64,000 nucleotides of DNA from Psychrobacter faecalis. GTDB taxonomy: Bacteria > Pseudomonadota > Gammaproteobacteria > Pseudomonadales > Moraxellaceae. The position numbers were made by a program, and so were the translations under genes. This document shows, piece after piece, positions 1 to 7,976 of the stretch. The first letter of the stretch is position 1. Every line of letters begins with the position of its first letter. Below the pieces are notes generated by a model. It had not been told where the DNA came from. It did no database searches and worked only from the letters and a program-made list of their open reading frames with translations. The stretch spans positions 1 to 64,000 of the forward strand of contig NZ_JABAST010000006.1 of assembly GCF_016107575.1 (NCBI RefSeq), in the 5' to 3' direction.

Positions 1-358
1 CATAATGACAGACGGGTATCGGAAAGCCGTCCATAAAATGAATGTTGTCACGGCCTTCAATTTGACTGACGTTATCTTGTATCTGCTGTTTGACTTGCCA
101 CAGATTGGCGCAGTGCTTTGCGAAGTTAGGGTATGAGCCGATGGCTGGAAACCAGGCTTGCCAATGCTGGGAAAAGTATTGCCAAATTTGTTTGTCTTGA
201 TCAAGGTGTAAAAATTCACCGACCATCTCCATGCAAATAACCTCAGGATCACTTAGCTTTGGCGCGTAACCTGCACTTCGCAAGGGTTTGGTGACGACTA
301 TTTTGTAATATTGCTCTACCATTAAATAGATATTGATGATAAATTCGTCTATGGGCAT
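1..358 (-). CDS. IS982-family transposase, N-terminal part (runs off left edge)
   Basis: Translation of the minus strand from the ATG at 358 gives 119 residues without a stop up to the window edge, beginning MPIDEFIINIYLMVEQYY. The stretch DGFPIPVCHY near the left edge carries the first catalytic aspartate of the IS982 DDE transposase in its usual setting (family knowledge). The N-terminal region, about 100 residues ahead of that aspartate, has the expected helical character. Whether the element is intact cannot be judged because the rest lies beyond the window. It is read away from the DUF2157 operon, so it would not drive it directly. Confidence 0.8.
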   Translation of the reverse strand, partial: MPIDEFIINIYLMVEQYYKIVVTKPLRSAGYAPKLSDPEVICMEMVGEFLHLDQDKQIWQYFSQHWQAWFPAIGSYPNFAKHCANLWQVKQQIQDNVSQIEGRDNIHFMDGFPIPVCHY

Positions 359-447
359 CTCACAACTCCATTGTATTCTTGGTCGAAAACAATAGATTAG
401 TGAGGTGCTCTTCTTTTTTCAATCACTTTCGAAGTTGAGAGTGGGGT
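1..447 (-). mobile_element. IS982-family insertion sequence, right-hand part only
   Basis: The element is recognised from the transposase N-terminus encoded at 1-358 on the minus strand. The outer end is a guess: the segment ending in GTGGGGT near 447 would give an end starting with AC on the element strand, which fits the family habit of AC-ended inverted repeats. The other end, and hence the matching inverted repeat and any target duplication, lies outside the window, so the boundary is only inferred. Confidence 0.45.
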
Positions 448-526
448 AATTTATAAACTTTAGTACATTATGCCAGCGTAAAAACAGCTAAGATAGGCTA
501 CAAACCGTTTTTAATCAGAGGCGACT

Positions 527-1627
527 ATGAGCCAAGCACGGCGTACTATCGAGCAGTTGCTACATCAAGGTCTTCTTCCCCTTAAAAATACCGAGGCGGC
601 AGCAACGCACCTAGAAGTCTATCCTAGCAAACGCACCTGGCTGATATTTTTTGATAAAGCGCTGCTGATTATTGGCACGGTGGCGCTGGTACTATCCCTT
701 GTGTTCTTTATCGCCTATAACTGGCAAAGCTTGGGCAAAATAGGCAAATTCGCTTTAGTTGAAGGAGCGCTGACGATCACTATTGCGCTTTATGTAGCAC
801 TGTCTTTTAGGCGACAATTTCAACTGATTCGGCAGTTATTATTACTTATCGCTAGTATTATTACCGGTAGCTTATTGGCGCTATTTGGGCAGGTCTATCA
901 AACAGGCGCTGATACGTGGCAGCTTTTCTTTGCTTGGGCGATACTGATTACACCTTGGGTAGTTATCGCCCGTTTCCCTGCGCTCTGGCTGCTGTGGTTA
1001 GGCTTAATCAATGCCTGCTTGGTACTCTATTTAGATGTCGCAAATCTACAATTTATTAAATATAGCCTGCAAAACATCTCTCAAGTAGCCATCCTTGCGC
1101 TATTTAATTTTATTGCCTTTTATAGTTGGCTGATTGGTTTCGATAATAAAACTTCCTCTTCTACTCCCTATCTGTTTCATCGCATTAACGTTAAAAAATC
1201 CACTGCTCAAATAAACAGCGCTCAAACCAATTCCAGCTTGCATTGGAGCACTTATGTCGTCGGTTTATTAAGCACGTTTTTTATGACGTATCTGGCGATT
1301 GTCACGGTCTTTGATAATGGCAATATCTGGGCGACGCTTATCGCTACCATAGTATGGTTAGGCTGGTGCGGCTTTATGCTTTGGCAGTTTTATCAGCGCC
1401 GTCTTGATTTACTGATGCTGACCTATTTGTCGTTTTCTATCATTATTGTGGTGATGTTTTGGGTCGGCAAATGGCTGTTAGATGATTTTGAGGGGGGTGG
1501 ATTTCTGCTATTAGCCCTGCTACTTATTGGCATGAGCTCGGCAGCAGTTGTGTGGCTGCGCAAAGTTGCTTATATCAACAATGATGACACTACCTCTTTT
1601 ATTATTAAGGGAGACAGTGATGAATAA
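527..1627 (+). CDS. DUF2157 domain membrane protein
   Basis: This 366-residue protein matches the DUF2157 pattern: a short cytosolic N-terminal part (ARRTIEQLLHQGLLP) followed by a chain of hydrophobic segments, the first near residues 45-65 with the typical FFIAYNW motif. I count roughly ten membrane spans, so it is an inner-membrane protein. No catalytic residues are evident and the family function is unknown. It is the first gene of a three-gene operon and overlaps the next start by eight bases, pointing to translational coupling. The start has GAGGCG 7-12 bases upstream as a plausible ribosome site. Confidence 0.8.
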   Translation: MSQARRTIEQLLHQGLLPLKNTEAAATHLEVYPSKRTWLIFFDKALLIIGTVALVLSLVFFIAYNWQSLGKIGKFALVEGALTITIALYVALSFRRQFQLIRQLLLLIASIITGSLLALFGQVYQTGADTWQLFFAWAILITPWVVIARFPALWLLWLGLINACLVLYLDVANLQFIKYSLQNISQVAILALFNFIAFYSWLIGFDNKTSSSTPYLFHRINVKKSTAQINSAQTNSSLHWSTYVVGLLSTFFMTYLAIVTVFDNGNIWATLIATIVWLGWCGFMLWQFYQRRLDLLMLTYLSFSIIIVVMFWVGKWLLDDFEGGGFLLLALLLIGMSSAAVVWLRKVAYINNDDTTSFIIKGDSDE

Positions 1628-2795
1628 TGAGCTGAATAATATCAATCATAACAAGCAACAGCCCGAGATTTTGCTATTACAACAGCAGGGATTCATCGAC
1701 GCACAAAACGTCAATGATAAGCTTTTAAATAATGCAGCTGCAGCGCCTAGCCCGTGGTTTATCAGTTTGCTTTTTGGTTTTAATGGCGTATTTGCCAGTT
1801 TATTTTTTATCGGGTTTTTGACCTTAATTTTAGACAACACCGGTTTGCTGGATAGTACGCTAGCGCTATTTATTATTGGCGGCATATTAAGCGGCATTGG
1901 CGGATTCTTATTCTATAGCGCCCGCTTGCGCCATAGTTCTTTTTGGAATAGCTTAGCTTTTGCAGTTACGCTAGCAGGTCAAGGTTATATCGCCTATGCT
2001 TTACTGGCGAGTGAGATTACAGAGCCACTCAATATAATGCTATTGCTCCTTGTGCAACTGTTAATGACGGTTGTCATTCCCAATTTTATCTATCGTTTAT
2101 TGAGCGCGACCTTAGCTTTAAACTGCCTGTTTTACTTATTAAATTACTATCACTTATCCGAAATCAGCTTAGGATTATTGGCGCTAATCACTAGCGTGAC
2201 TCATTTACAGCGCTATACGCTGGCTGCTTTTATTCCGACCAAATGGCGCGCCAGCTTCTTTGATATTAGTAATGCTATTGGCTATGCGAGCGCCTATATT
2301 TTACTCAGTGTTTCCGTCTATTTTATTGCTGCGGAATATGGCAATAGATTTAATAACCTTGATAATTACGGTGAGTCCTTTAGCCATAACTACTATCTGT
2401 CCCAAGGGCTATTAACGCTTGCCAGCCTTTATGCCGCTTATCTCATTTTAAAGCGCTATCAGGTCAAATTGCGATCAACAGCAGGACTGCTCATTAGCGC
2501 TGCGATTGTACTACTTGGGATAATGTCTATTTATGTCTCAGGCTTATTGGCCACCAGTTTGATTATTATCATTGCTACTGCTAATAGCCAACGCGTGCTG
2601 TTAGGACTGGGCGTTATCGCCTCGGTCGGTTATATCTTTTGGTATTACTATCAGCTCGATACGTCTTTATTGGTCAAGTCTGCCTCTATGCTGGTCATCG
2701 GTAACGCACTACTGCTGCTGCGCTGGCTGCTTATCAAAAACTATTTTGCGCAGATAAAATCAAGCGCTAACGATCATCAGGAGCGGCTGTCATGA
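1620..2795 (+). CDS. DUF4401 domain membrane protein
   Basis: An open frame reaches back to 1548, but the start chosen is the ATG at 1620. It overlaps the end of the DUF2157 gene and has AAGGGAG about six bases upstream. The product (391 residues, MNNELNNINHNKQ) has a polar N-terminal arm of about 45 residues and then about eleven hydrophobic spans ending with a basic tail. It looks like the DUF4401 family, which in other genomes occurs beside DUF2157 and GDYXXLXY proteins (established co-occurrence, function unknown). The stop codon overlaps the next start as ATGA at 2792-2795. Confidence 0.75.
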   Translation: MNNELNNINHNKQQPEILLLQQQGFIDAQNVNDKLLNNAAAAPSPWFISLLFGFNGVFASLFFIGFLTLILDNTGLLDSTLALFIIGGILSGIGGFLFYSARLRHSSFWNSLAFAVTLAGQGYIAYALLASEITEPLNIMLLLLVQLLMTVVIPNFIYRLLSATLALNCLFYLLNYYHLSEISLGLLALITSVTHLQRYTLAAFIPTKWRASFFDISNAIGYASAYILLSVSVYFIAAEYGNRFNNLDNYGESFSHNYYLSQGLLTLASLYAAYLILKRYQVKLRSTAGLLISAAIVLLGIMSIYVSGLLATSLIIIIATANSQRVLLGLGVIASVGYIFWYYYQLDTSLLVKSASMLVIGNALLLLRWLLIKNYFAQIKSSANDHQERLS

Positions 2796-3418
2796 ATGAT
2801 AAAATTTTGACCAAGCGCTTGCTTAAAGCCACATCAAAGACCCATTGGCTACAAAAACCGGCAGTCACGATTATTATTGCCCTTCTTGGATTGGCGCTCG
2901 TATTGGTGGTGATGACGAGGAATATTATTAAATATGAAGCCCATCTGACGACTGGCGATACGGTTTTATTAGCGCTTGCACCCGTTGATCCACGCGGCTT
3001 TATGCAGGGCGACTATATGACCCTCAGCTATGCGCTAGAGCGTGACGTATTTGCCGCCTTAAATAAAGACCCCGGTAGCTATCCTATTAACGAACAAGGC
3101 TATGTCATTGTCGCTTTAGACCAACATAATGTCGGACAGTTTAAGCGCTTAGCGGCTAATCAGCCTAGAAATCTAGCCTCTAATGAGATGGCGCTTCACT
3201 ACCGTATCCGTAACGGCGTAATGCAGCTTGCGACCAATGCTTTTTTCTTCCAAGAAGGTCATGGCGAAGCATTTGAGGCAGCAGAATATGGGCTATTTCG
3301 GATTAATGATAAAGGGGAGCCGCTACTGACCAATTTAGTAGATGACGATTTTAAGGTTATTAGTCCAGAGCAGGCACATGCAGAACAAATAACCACAGAA
3401 CAAACTGCTAATGATTAA
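2792..3418 (+). CDS. GDYXXLXY-domain protein
   Basis: This 208-residue protein has one membrane span near residues 25-43 and a periplasmic domain holding PRGFMQGDYMTLSYALE. That is the family signature: a Gly-Asp-Tyr followed by Leu and Tyr, preceded by a PRGF motif. The rest is probably a small beta-rich domain outside the membrane. It ends the operon with DUF2157 and DUF4401 and is coupled by a 4-base ATGA overlap. The motif is also seen in proteins said to have an N-terminal membrane anchor and no known activity. The role is unknown; a periplasmic partner of the two polytopic proteins is an inference from coupling. Confidence 0.8.
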   Translation: MNDKILTKRLLKATSKTHWLQKPAVTIIIALLGLALVLVVMTRNIIKYEAHLTTGDTVLLALAPVDPRGFMQGDYMTLSYALERDVFAALNKDPGSYPINEQGYVIVALDQHNVGQFKRLAANQPRNLASNEMALHYRIRNGVMQLATNAFFFQEGHGEAFEAAEYGLFRINDKGEPLLTNLVDDDFKVISPEQAHAEQITTEQTAND

Positions 3419-3462
3419 TGAAACCAACTAAATGCTGCTCACTTAACGCTGACTACTTTGCT

Positions 3463-3474
3463 TTACCAAAGTAA
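3463..3474. promoter_or_regulatory. palindromic operator-like site before first MDR reductase
   Basis: TTACCAAAGTAA is a TTAC-N4-GTAA palindrome 104 bases before the reductase start at 3578. It overlaps a second inverted repeat, ACTTTG at 3455 with CAAAGT at 3467. A near copy stands at the same distance from the paralogous gene at 4822. Short TTAC/GTAA palindromes are used by HxlR-type regulators of quinone reductases in other bacteria; that assignment is an inference and no such regulator is in the window. Confidence 0.4.
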
Positions 3475-3577
3475 TATTGCGATAAGCAAGCTGGGTTTGC
3501 TACTGTTGATGGCTACAAATTTATTCGCTTGTCAAAAACATTTGAAAAAAACGTAACAATTAAAAAAAGGATTTATT

Positions 3578-4555
3578 ATGCGTAGTGCAACTTATGATCA
3601 TTTTGGCAAACCAACTGAAGTATTAAGCCTCGGCGACCGTCCTATCCCCGAGCCAAAAGCCAATGAAGTGCGCGTCAAAACCATTCTCGCCTCCATCCAT
3701 AACCATGACCTGCTTACCATTCGCGGTCAGTATGGCTTTAAACCTGAAATGCCGGCTATCGGTGGTAGCGAAGCGTTAGGTATTATTGATGCCGTTGGTA
3801 GTGAAGTTAAAGACTTAAAAGTCGGGCAACGCGTGGCGGCTGCCAGTGTACAAGCAACGTGGGCAGAGTATTTTGTCGCATCAGCGGATATGGTGTTTCC
3901 TATCCCTGATAGTTTAGAAGATGAAATGGCCGCGCAGTTAATTGCCATGCCGCTGAGTGCGTTGATGCTATTAGAGTTCTTAGAAGTAGAAAGCGGTCAA
4001 TGGGTTATTCATAATGCCGCCAACGGTGCCGTTGGTAAATCGCTTGCCATGCTAGCGGCGGCGCGCGGCGTCAAAACCATTAATCTGGTAAGAAGTGACG
4101 ATGCCATAAAAGAGTTAGATACTCTCGGTATCAAAAACAATATCAACACCTCAGATGATGACTGGAAAGAGCAAGTCAAAGCGATCGTCGGTAATGATAA
4201 AATCAGTGCGGCGGTGGATTCGGTCGGCGGTGAAAATAGTGGCGATTTGTTATCGTTACTCGGTCATGGTGGCACCTTCGCCGCCTTTGGGGCGATGTCG
4301 GGCAGACCTATGGTCATCAATCCGACCCATATGATTTTCAAGCAAGCGGTGATGAAAGGCTTTTGGGGCAGTAAGCTCAGTCAAGAGATGAGTGTGGAGA
4401 ATAAGCAGCGCCTAGTGAATGAGCTGATCGATAGAGCGGTAGACGGACAATTAAAACTGCCTGTAGAAGCGGTATTTGATTTGGCCGACATCGTAAAAGC
4501 GGTCGATGGCAAATTGCAGTCAGGCAAAAAAGGTAAGGTACTGCTAAAACCTTGA
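3578..4555 (+). CDS. MDR-family NAD(P)H reductase (Etr1-like quinone or enoyl reductase), copy 1
   Basis: This is a medium-chain dehydrogenase/reductase of 325 residues. The N-terminal GroES-like half includes GSEALGIIDAVGSEVKDLKVGQRV (residues about 64-90). The Rossmann half begins WVIHNAANGAVGKSLAMLAAARG (about 142-164), whose NAANGAVG loop is typical of 2-enoyl thioester reductase/MECR-like enzymes. The cysteines that hold zinc in alcohol dehydrogenases are absent. It probably reduces a quinone or an enoyl thioester with NADPH; the substrate is not readable. RBS AAAAGGA precedes the ATG. A closely similar paralogue follows at 4822, and a strong terminator at 4599-4637 separates them. Confidence 0.8.
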   Translation: MRSATYDHFGKPTEVLSLGDRPIPEPKANEVRVKTILASIHNHDLLTIRGQYGFKPEMPAIGGSEALGIIDAVGSEVKDLKVGQRVAAASVQATWAEYFVASADMVFPIPDSLEDEMAAQLIAMPLSALMLLEFLEVESGQWVIHNAANGAVGKSLAMLAAARGVKTINLVRSDDAIKELDTLGIKNNINTSDDDWKEQVKAIVGNDKISAAVDSVGGENSGDLLSLLGHGGTFAAFGAMSGRPMVINPTHMIFKQAVMKGFWGSKLSQEMSVENKQRLVNELIDRAVDGQLKLPVEAVFDLADIVKAVDGKLQSGKKGKVLLKP

Positions 4556-4598
4556 ATTATTATTCATTTATTATTTAGCTAACCTTCGTTTTATTAAC

Positions 4599-4637
4599 AA
4601 TGGCAGCGTTCTTTATTAAGAGTGCTGCCATTTTTTA
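4599..4637 (+). terminator. Rho-independent terminator after first MDR reductase
   Basis: The arms AATGGCAGC (4599-4607) and GCTGCCATT (4624-4632) are fully complementary and are followed by a T run. Together they form a classic intrinsic terminator downstream of the gene ending at 4555. Confidence 0.85.
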
Positions 4638-4707
4638 TGGCGACTTTTTATAACCTATCTCTTATAGCCTACCGCGCAATATCTTGATAAATAGCAACAA
4701 CGTTCCT

Positions 4708-4719
4708 TTACCAAAGTCA
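4708..4719. promoter_or_regulatory. operator-like site before second MDR reductase
   Basis: TTACCAAAGTCA repeats the palindrome at 3463-3474 with one base changed in the right half-site. It stands 103 bases from its start codon, the same offset as in the first copy. The flanks also share short words (TTGC, GCAAG, GTTGATGG), so the upstream region seems to have been duplicated with the gene. Confidence 0.35.
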
Positions 4720-4821
4720 GGTTGCAGCTCGCAAGACCCGCTTGTTAAGGTTGATGGGCAATTATCTATTGACGTCGCTTAAAAATTACAACATTGAATT
4801 AAAATAATAAAGGAAATCATC

Positions 4822-5802
4822 ATGCGTAGCGCAACTTATAACGAATTTGGCAAACCTTCAGAAGTACTGAGTATCACCGACAGCCCTACCCCAGAACCCA
4901 AAAACAACGAAGTCCGTATCAAAACCATCCTGTCCTCTATTCACAATCACGACATCGTGACCATAAAAGGCGAATACGGTCATAAACCTGTTTTGCCTGC
5001 CACTGGTGGCTCTGAGGCGGTTGGTACGATTGATGCGTTAGGTAAAGAAGTCAAAGGTTTTGTACAAGGTCAGCGTGTCGTCGTGTCTGGCGTATCAGGC
5101 ACATGGGCGGAATATTTTGTTGCTCCGGCAAAAAGCCTTATCCCTATTCCAGACGCCATCGATGATGAAATGGCCGCCCAGTTAATTGCCATGCCGATGA
5201 GTGCGTTGCTGTTGATTGAATTTTTAAATATTAAGCCCGGTCAATGGCTTATCCAAAACGCCGCCAATGGAGCGGTCGGTGAATCGATGGCGATGCTGGC
5301 GCCTAAGCGTCATATCAATACGATTAATTTAGTGCGCAGTAAAGAGTCAGAACAAGAGCTTATCGAGCTTGGTATCACTGAAAATAACATCGTGACCGAT
5401 GATGACGACTGGAAAGAGCAAGTACAAAAAATCGTTGGTGACGCCAAAATAAGCGGCGCGGTCGATGCGGTCGGCGGCAAATCAGGCGGTGAGCTGCTGT
5501 CCCTACTCGGTAAACATGGCGCAATGGCGTCATTGGGGTCAGTGTCTGGCGAACCACTGATGCTAAACCCAAGCAATCTTATTTTCAATTTGACTAAAGT
5601 TAAAGGCTTTTGGGCAAGCGATTTGATGCAAGAAATCAGCGCCGATGATAAACAGCGTTTAATTAAAGAGCTGATTGAGCGTGCCTCAAGCGGTATCCTA
5701 AAATTACCTACTGGCGGCATCTATAATTTAGACGATATTCAAAAAGCGGTTTCAGAAGACGTCCAATCGGAGAAAAAAGGTAAGATATTGATTGAGGCTT
5801 AA
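4822..5802 (+). CDS. MDR-family NAD(P)H reductase (Etr1-like), copy 2
   Basis: This 326-residue paralogue of the 3578-4555 product starts with nearly the same sequence (MRSATYNEFGKPSEVLS). It keeps the NAANGAVGESMAML nucleotide loop near residue 147 and ends with the same EKKGKILIEA-type tail. No zinc ligands are visible. The two copies differ at many residues across their length, so they may have diverged in substrate. AAAGGAA lies 8-14 bases before the ATG. The next gene, an AcuI/YhdH-like reductase, starts 53 bases after its stop without an intervening terminator, so the two may be co-transcribed. Confidence 0.8.
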   Translation: MRSATYNEFGKPSEVLSITDSPTPEPKNNEVRIKTILSSIHNHDIVTIKGEYGHKPVLPATGGSEAVGTIDALGKEVKGFVQGQRVVVSGVSGTWAEYFVAPAKSLIPIPDAIDDEMAAQLIAMPMSALLLIEFLNIKPGQWLIQNAANGAVGESMAMLAPKRHINTINLVRSKESEQELIELGITENNIVTDDDDWKEQVQKIVGDAKISGAVDAVGGKSGGELLSLLGKHGAMASLGSVSGEPLMLNPSNLIFNLTKVKGFWASDLMQEISADDKQRLIKELIERASSGILKLPTGGIYNLDDIQKAVSEDVQSEKKGKILIEA

Positions 5803-5855
5803 GCTGCTTGTGCAAAGAGCATTTACTATAAAAGCAATAAAAAAGGATTCAGACA

Positions 5856-6860
5856 ATGTCGAATAACAAAACCTTTAAAGCCTTAGTGGTTCACGAAACC
5901 AGCAACGGTGAATTTGAAAAAAGTATTGAGCAGCGCAGTGCCAGTGACTTGCCTGAAAATGATTTATTAATCGAAGTCCATTATTCATCATTAAATTTCA
6001 AAGACGCGATGTCAGCATCCGGCAATAAAAGAATTACCAAACAATACCCGCACACACCCGGTATTGATGCCGCAGGCGTGGTGGTAAGCGATAAGTCTGG
6101 CACATTTTCCGAAGGCCAAGAAGTCGTGGTCTTTGGCTATGATTTGGGCATGGATACCGATGGTGGCCTCGCTCAGATGATATCTATCCCTGCCGATTGG
6201 GCAGTCGAATGCCCGTCATCGCTCACACTAAAAGAAGCGATGATCTATGGTACGGGCGGTCTGACCGCAGCGTTAAGTGTGCAAAAGCTTGAGAAAATGG
6301 GCGCAAAACCTGAAGACGGTCCAGTCGCGGTGACAGGTGCAACGGGCGGCGTCGGTAGTATCAGCATCGCCATATTAAGTCAGCTTGGTTATGAGGTCAT
6401 CGCCTTTTCTGGCAAGCCTGAACAAAGCGACTATTTAAAAGCGCTTGGCGCAAGCGAAGTCCGTCATCGTGATACCATCAATGAGATCGGCGATAAACCT
6501 GTCGGTCGCGAGCTATGGGCAAATGCTATTGACACCATCGGCGGCGACTATCTGGCAAACCTACTAAAGCAAACCAAAGCGGGCGGCGCAGTGACCTCTT
6601 GCGGCTTGGCGGGCGGCGCTGAATTTACGATGACGGTATTGCCGTTTATCACTCGCGCGGTGTCCCTACTCGGTATCGATTCGGTCTATATTCCCCTGGC
6701 TGATAAAAAGGCTATTTGGGAGCGCGTCTCGACCGATATGAAGCTACCTAATTTAGAGAAGTATGCTGAAGAGATTACGCTTGAGCAAACACCTGAGTAC
6801 TTAGATCGCTTTATGGCTAGTCAGACGGTTGGGCGTTATGTGGTGAATGTGCGGGGTTAA
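5856..6860 (+). CDS. YhdH/AcuI-like NADPH-dependent acryloyl-CoA (quinone) reductase
   Basis: The 334-residue protein belongs to the YhdH/YhfP branch of the MDR superfamily. Visible hallmarks are SSLNFKDAMSASGNKRI (about 47-63), PHTPGIDAAGVVV (about 67-79), the nucleotide-binding VAVTGATGGVGSISIAIL (about 154-171), and LLGIDSVYIP near residue 270. Members characterised elsewhere (AcuI, YhdH) reduce acryloyl-CoA to propionyl-CoA with NADPH; activity here is inferred by family. A ribosome site AAAAAGGA precedes the ATG. It closes the reductase cluster and is followed by a strong terminator at 6898-6936. Confidence 0.85.
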   Translation: MSNNKTFKALVVHETSNGEFEKSIEQRSASDLPENDLLIEVHYSSLNFKDAMSASGNKRITKQYPHTPGIDAAGVVVSDKSGTFSEGQEVVVFGYDLGMDTDGGLAQMISIPADWAVECPSSLTLKEAMIYGTGGLTAALSVQKLEKMGAKPEDGPVAVTGATGGVGSISIAILSQLGYEVIAFSGKPEQSDYLKALGASEVRHRDTINEIGDKPVGRELWANAIDTIGGDYLANLLKQTKAGGAVTSCGLAGGAEFTMTVLPFITRAVSLLGIDSVYIPLADKKAIWERVSTDMKLPNLEKYAEEITLEQTPEYLDRFMASQTVGRYVVNVRG

Positions 6861-6897
6861 AGCTTAGATTGTTAACAGCTAAATTTTATAAGCAGTG

Positions 6898-6936
6898 GCG
6901 GTGTTCTTCACTTTGGAGAGCACCGCTATTTTTTTA
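6898..6936 (+). terminator. Rho-independent terminator after yhdH-like gene
   Basis: GCGGTGTTCT (6898-6907) pairs with AGAGCACCGC (6917-6926), allowing one G-U pair, and is followed by TATTTTTTT. It cleanly ends the reductase cluster before the HNH gene. Confidence 0.85.
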
Positions 6937-7052
6937 AATCTTATAATAGAATTTTATAAACTCCAAAAATTGCGATTTAATGCAAGAACCATAAAAACAC
7001 TTATCAACTATAGTAAACTCTATTAGCTTAATAAGAAAATAAGGAAGCCATA

Positions 7053-7901
7053 GTGTTTGAAATAGGAAAAATCTATAACCGTCGTTCTGATATACACAGT
7101 ATATATAAAGGGCAACAATATGGTGGCATAGCAACGCCAGCCGAGCATCCATATATATTTATTTTTACCGGCGATGCTGGCGGCGAATATGGCTATATTG
7201 ATGATTTTGACCCTAACGGCACCTTTAAATATACGGGTGAAGGCCAAGAAGGCGACATGAGAATGACCAAAGGTAATTTGGCAATTCATGACCATCAAAA
7301 AAACAATAAAGAAATTCTACTTTTCGAATCAACATCACGAGGCTTTGTACGGTTTTTAGGGTATTGTAATTATGTTTTTCATCATATTGAAGAACGGCCA
7401 GATAGAAATGGCGAGCTTCGTGGCGCTATCGTTTTTCATCTAGATATAGTTAATACTAAAAATATTGATACAACTCAAACTCTGCCATCTAAAGTAGTTG
7501 AAGCCCCTAAAGCCGTTTATATCACTAAGCCTAGTAAAGGTAAGTCATTACAGCAATTACGAGAGATTGCCTTAAGTTCAACACCAACCCACGCAAGCAC
7601 TAAAGAAAAAATTCAATCTATTCAAAACCGTAGTACAGCAATTAAGCTGTATGCTAAAAAAAGAGCTAATGGTTTATGCGAGGGATGTAATGAGACAGCG
7701 CCATTTGAAACTAAATCTGGACCTTATCTGGAAGTTCATCATCTAACTAGATTGGCAGATGGTGGTGCGGACTTACCTCAAAACGTTATTGCGTTATGTC
7801 CTACCTGTCATCGAAAAGCTCACTACTCTTTAGGCCATTTAGAATTTAATAATAAGTTAATAAACAAAGTTGCTGCTATCGAAGCAAAACTTATCGAGTA
7901 A
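7053..7901 (+). CDS. ScoMcrA-like SRA domain plus HNH endonuclease (type IV restriction-like)
   Basis: This 282-residue protein starts at a GTG with AAGGAAG eight bases upstream. The N-terminal part (1-135) has GGIATPAEHPYIFIFTG, YTGEGQEGDM and LLFESTSRGFVRFLG, which resembles the SRA-like modified-base-binding domain of ScoMcrA-type proteins. After a linker (about 140-205) comes an HNH module: CEGC, VHHLTRLADGG, NVIALCPTCHRKAH. It keeps both zinc cysteine pairs and the HH...N...H active-site set. Such pairings cut DNA carrying methylated or phosphorothioated bases (family knowledge), so a genome-defence role is likely. The gene stands alone between two terminators, with no methylase beside it, as expected for a modification-dependent nuclease. 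Confidence 0.75.
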   Translation: MFEIGKIYNRRSDIHSIYKGQQYGGIATPAEHPYIFIFTGDAGGEYGYIDDFDPNGTFKYTGEGQEGDMRMTKGNLAIHDHQKNNKEILLFESTSRGFVRFLGYCNYVFHHIEERPDRNGELRGAIVFHLDIVNTKNIDTTQTLPSKVVEAPKAVYITKPSKGKSLQQLREIALSSTPTHASTKEKIQSIQNRSTAIKLYAKKRANGLCEGCNETAPFETKSGPYLEVHHLTRLADGGADLPQNVIALCPTCHRKAHYSLGHLEFNNKLINKVAAIEAKLIE

Positions 7902-7919
7902 AACTTTTATGTTTAAAAT

Positions 7920-7948
7920 AAAAAACACCCAACCAAGTTGAGTGTTTT
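7920..7948. terminator. bidirectional terminator between HNH gene and TPR-like gene
   Basis: AAAACACCCAACCAAGTTGAGTGTTTT folds into a near-perfect hairpin (CACCCAAC against GTTGAGTG). Read on the minus strand it ends in TTTTTTATTTT, a good stop for the gene at 7977-8963. On the plus strand the shorter T run follows the HNH gene. Confidence 0.75.
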
Positions 7949-7976
7949 AACTAAAGAGAAGTGCCGCTAAATCAAA

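Noticed and set aside
5310..5720. 136-codon open frame opposite the second MDR reductase
   Set aside because: It lies fully antisense to a clear gene with a recognised family and has no family features of its own.
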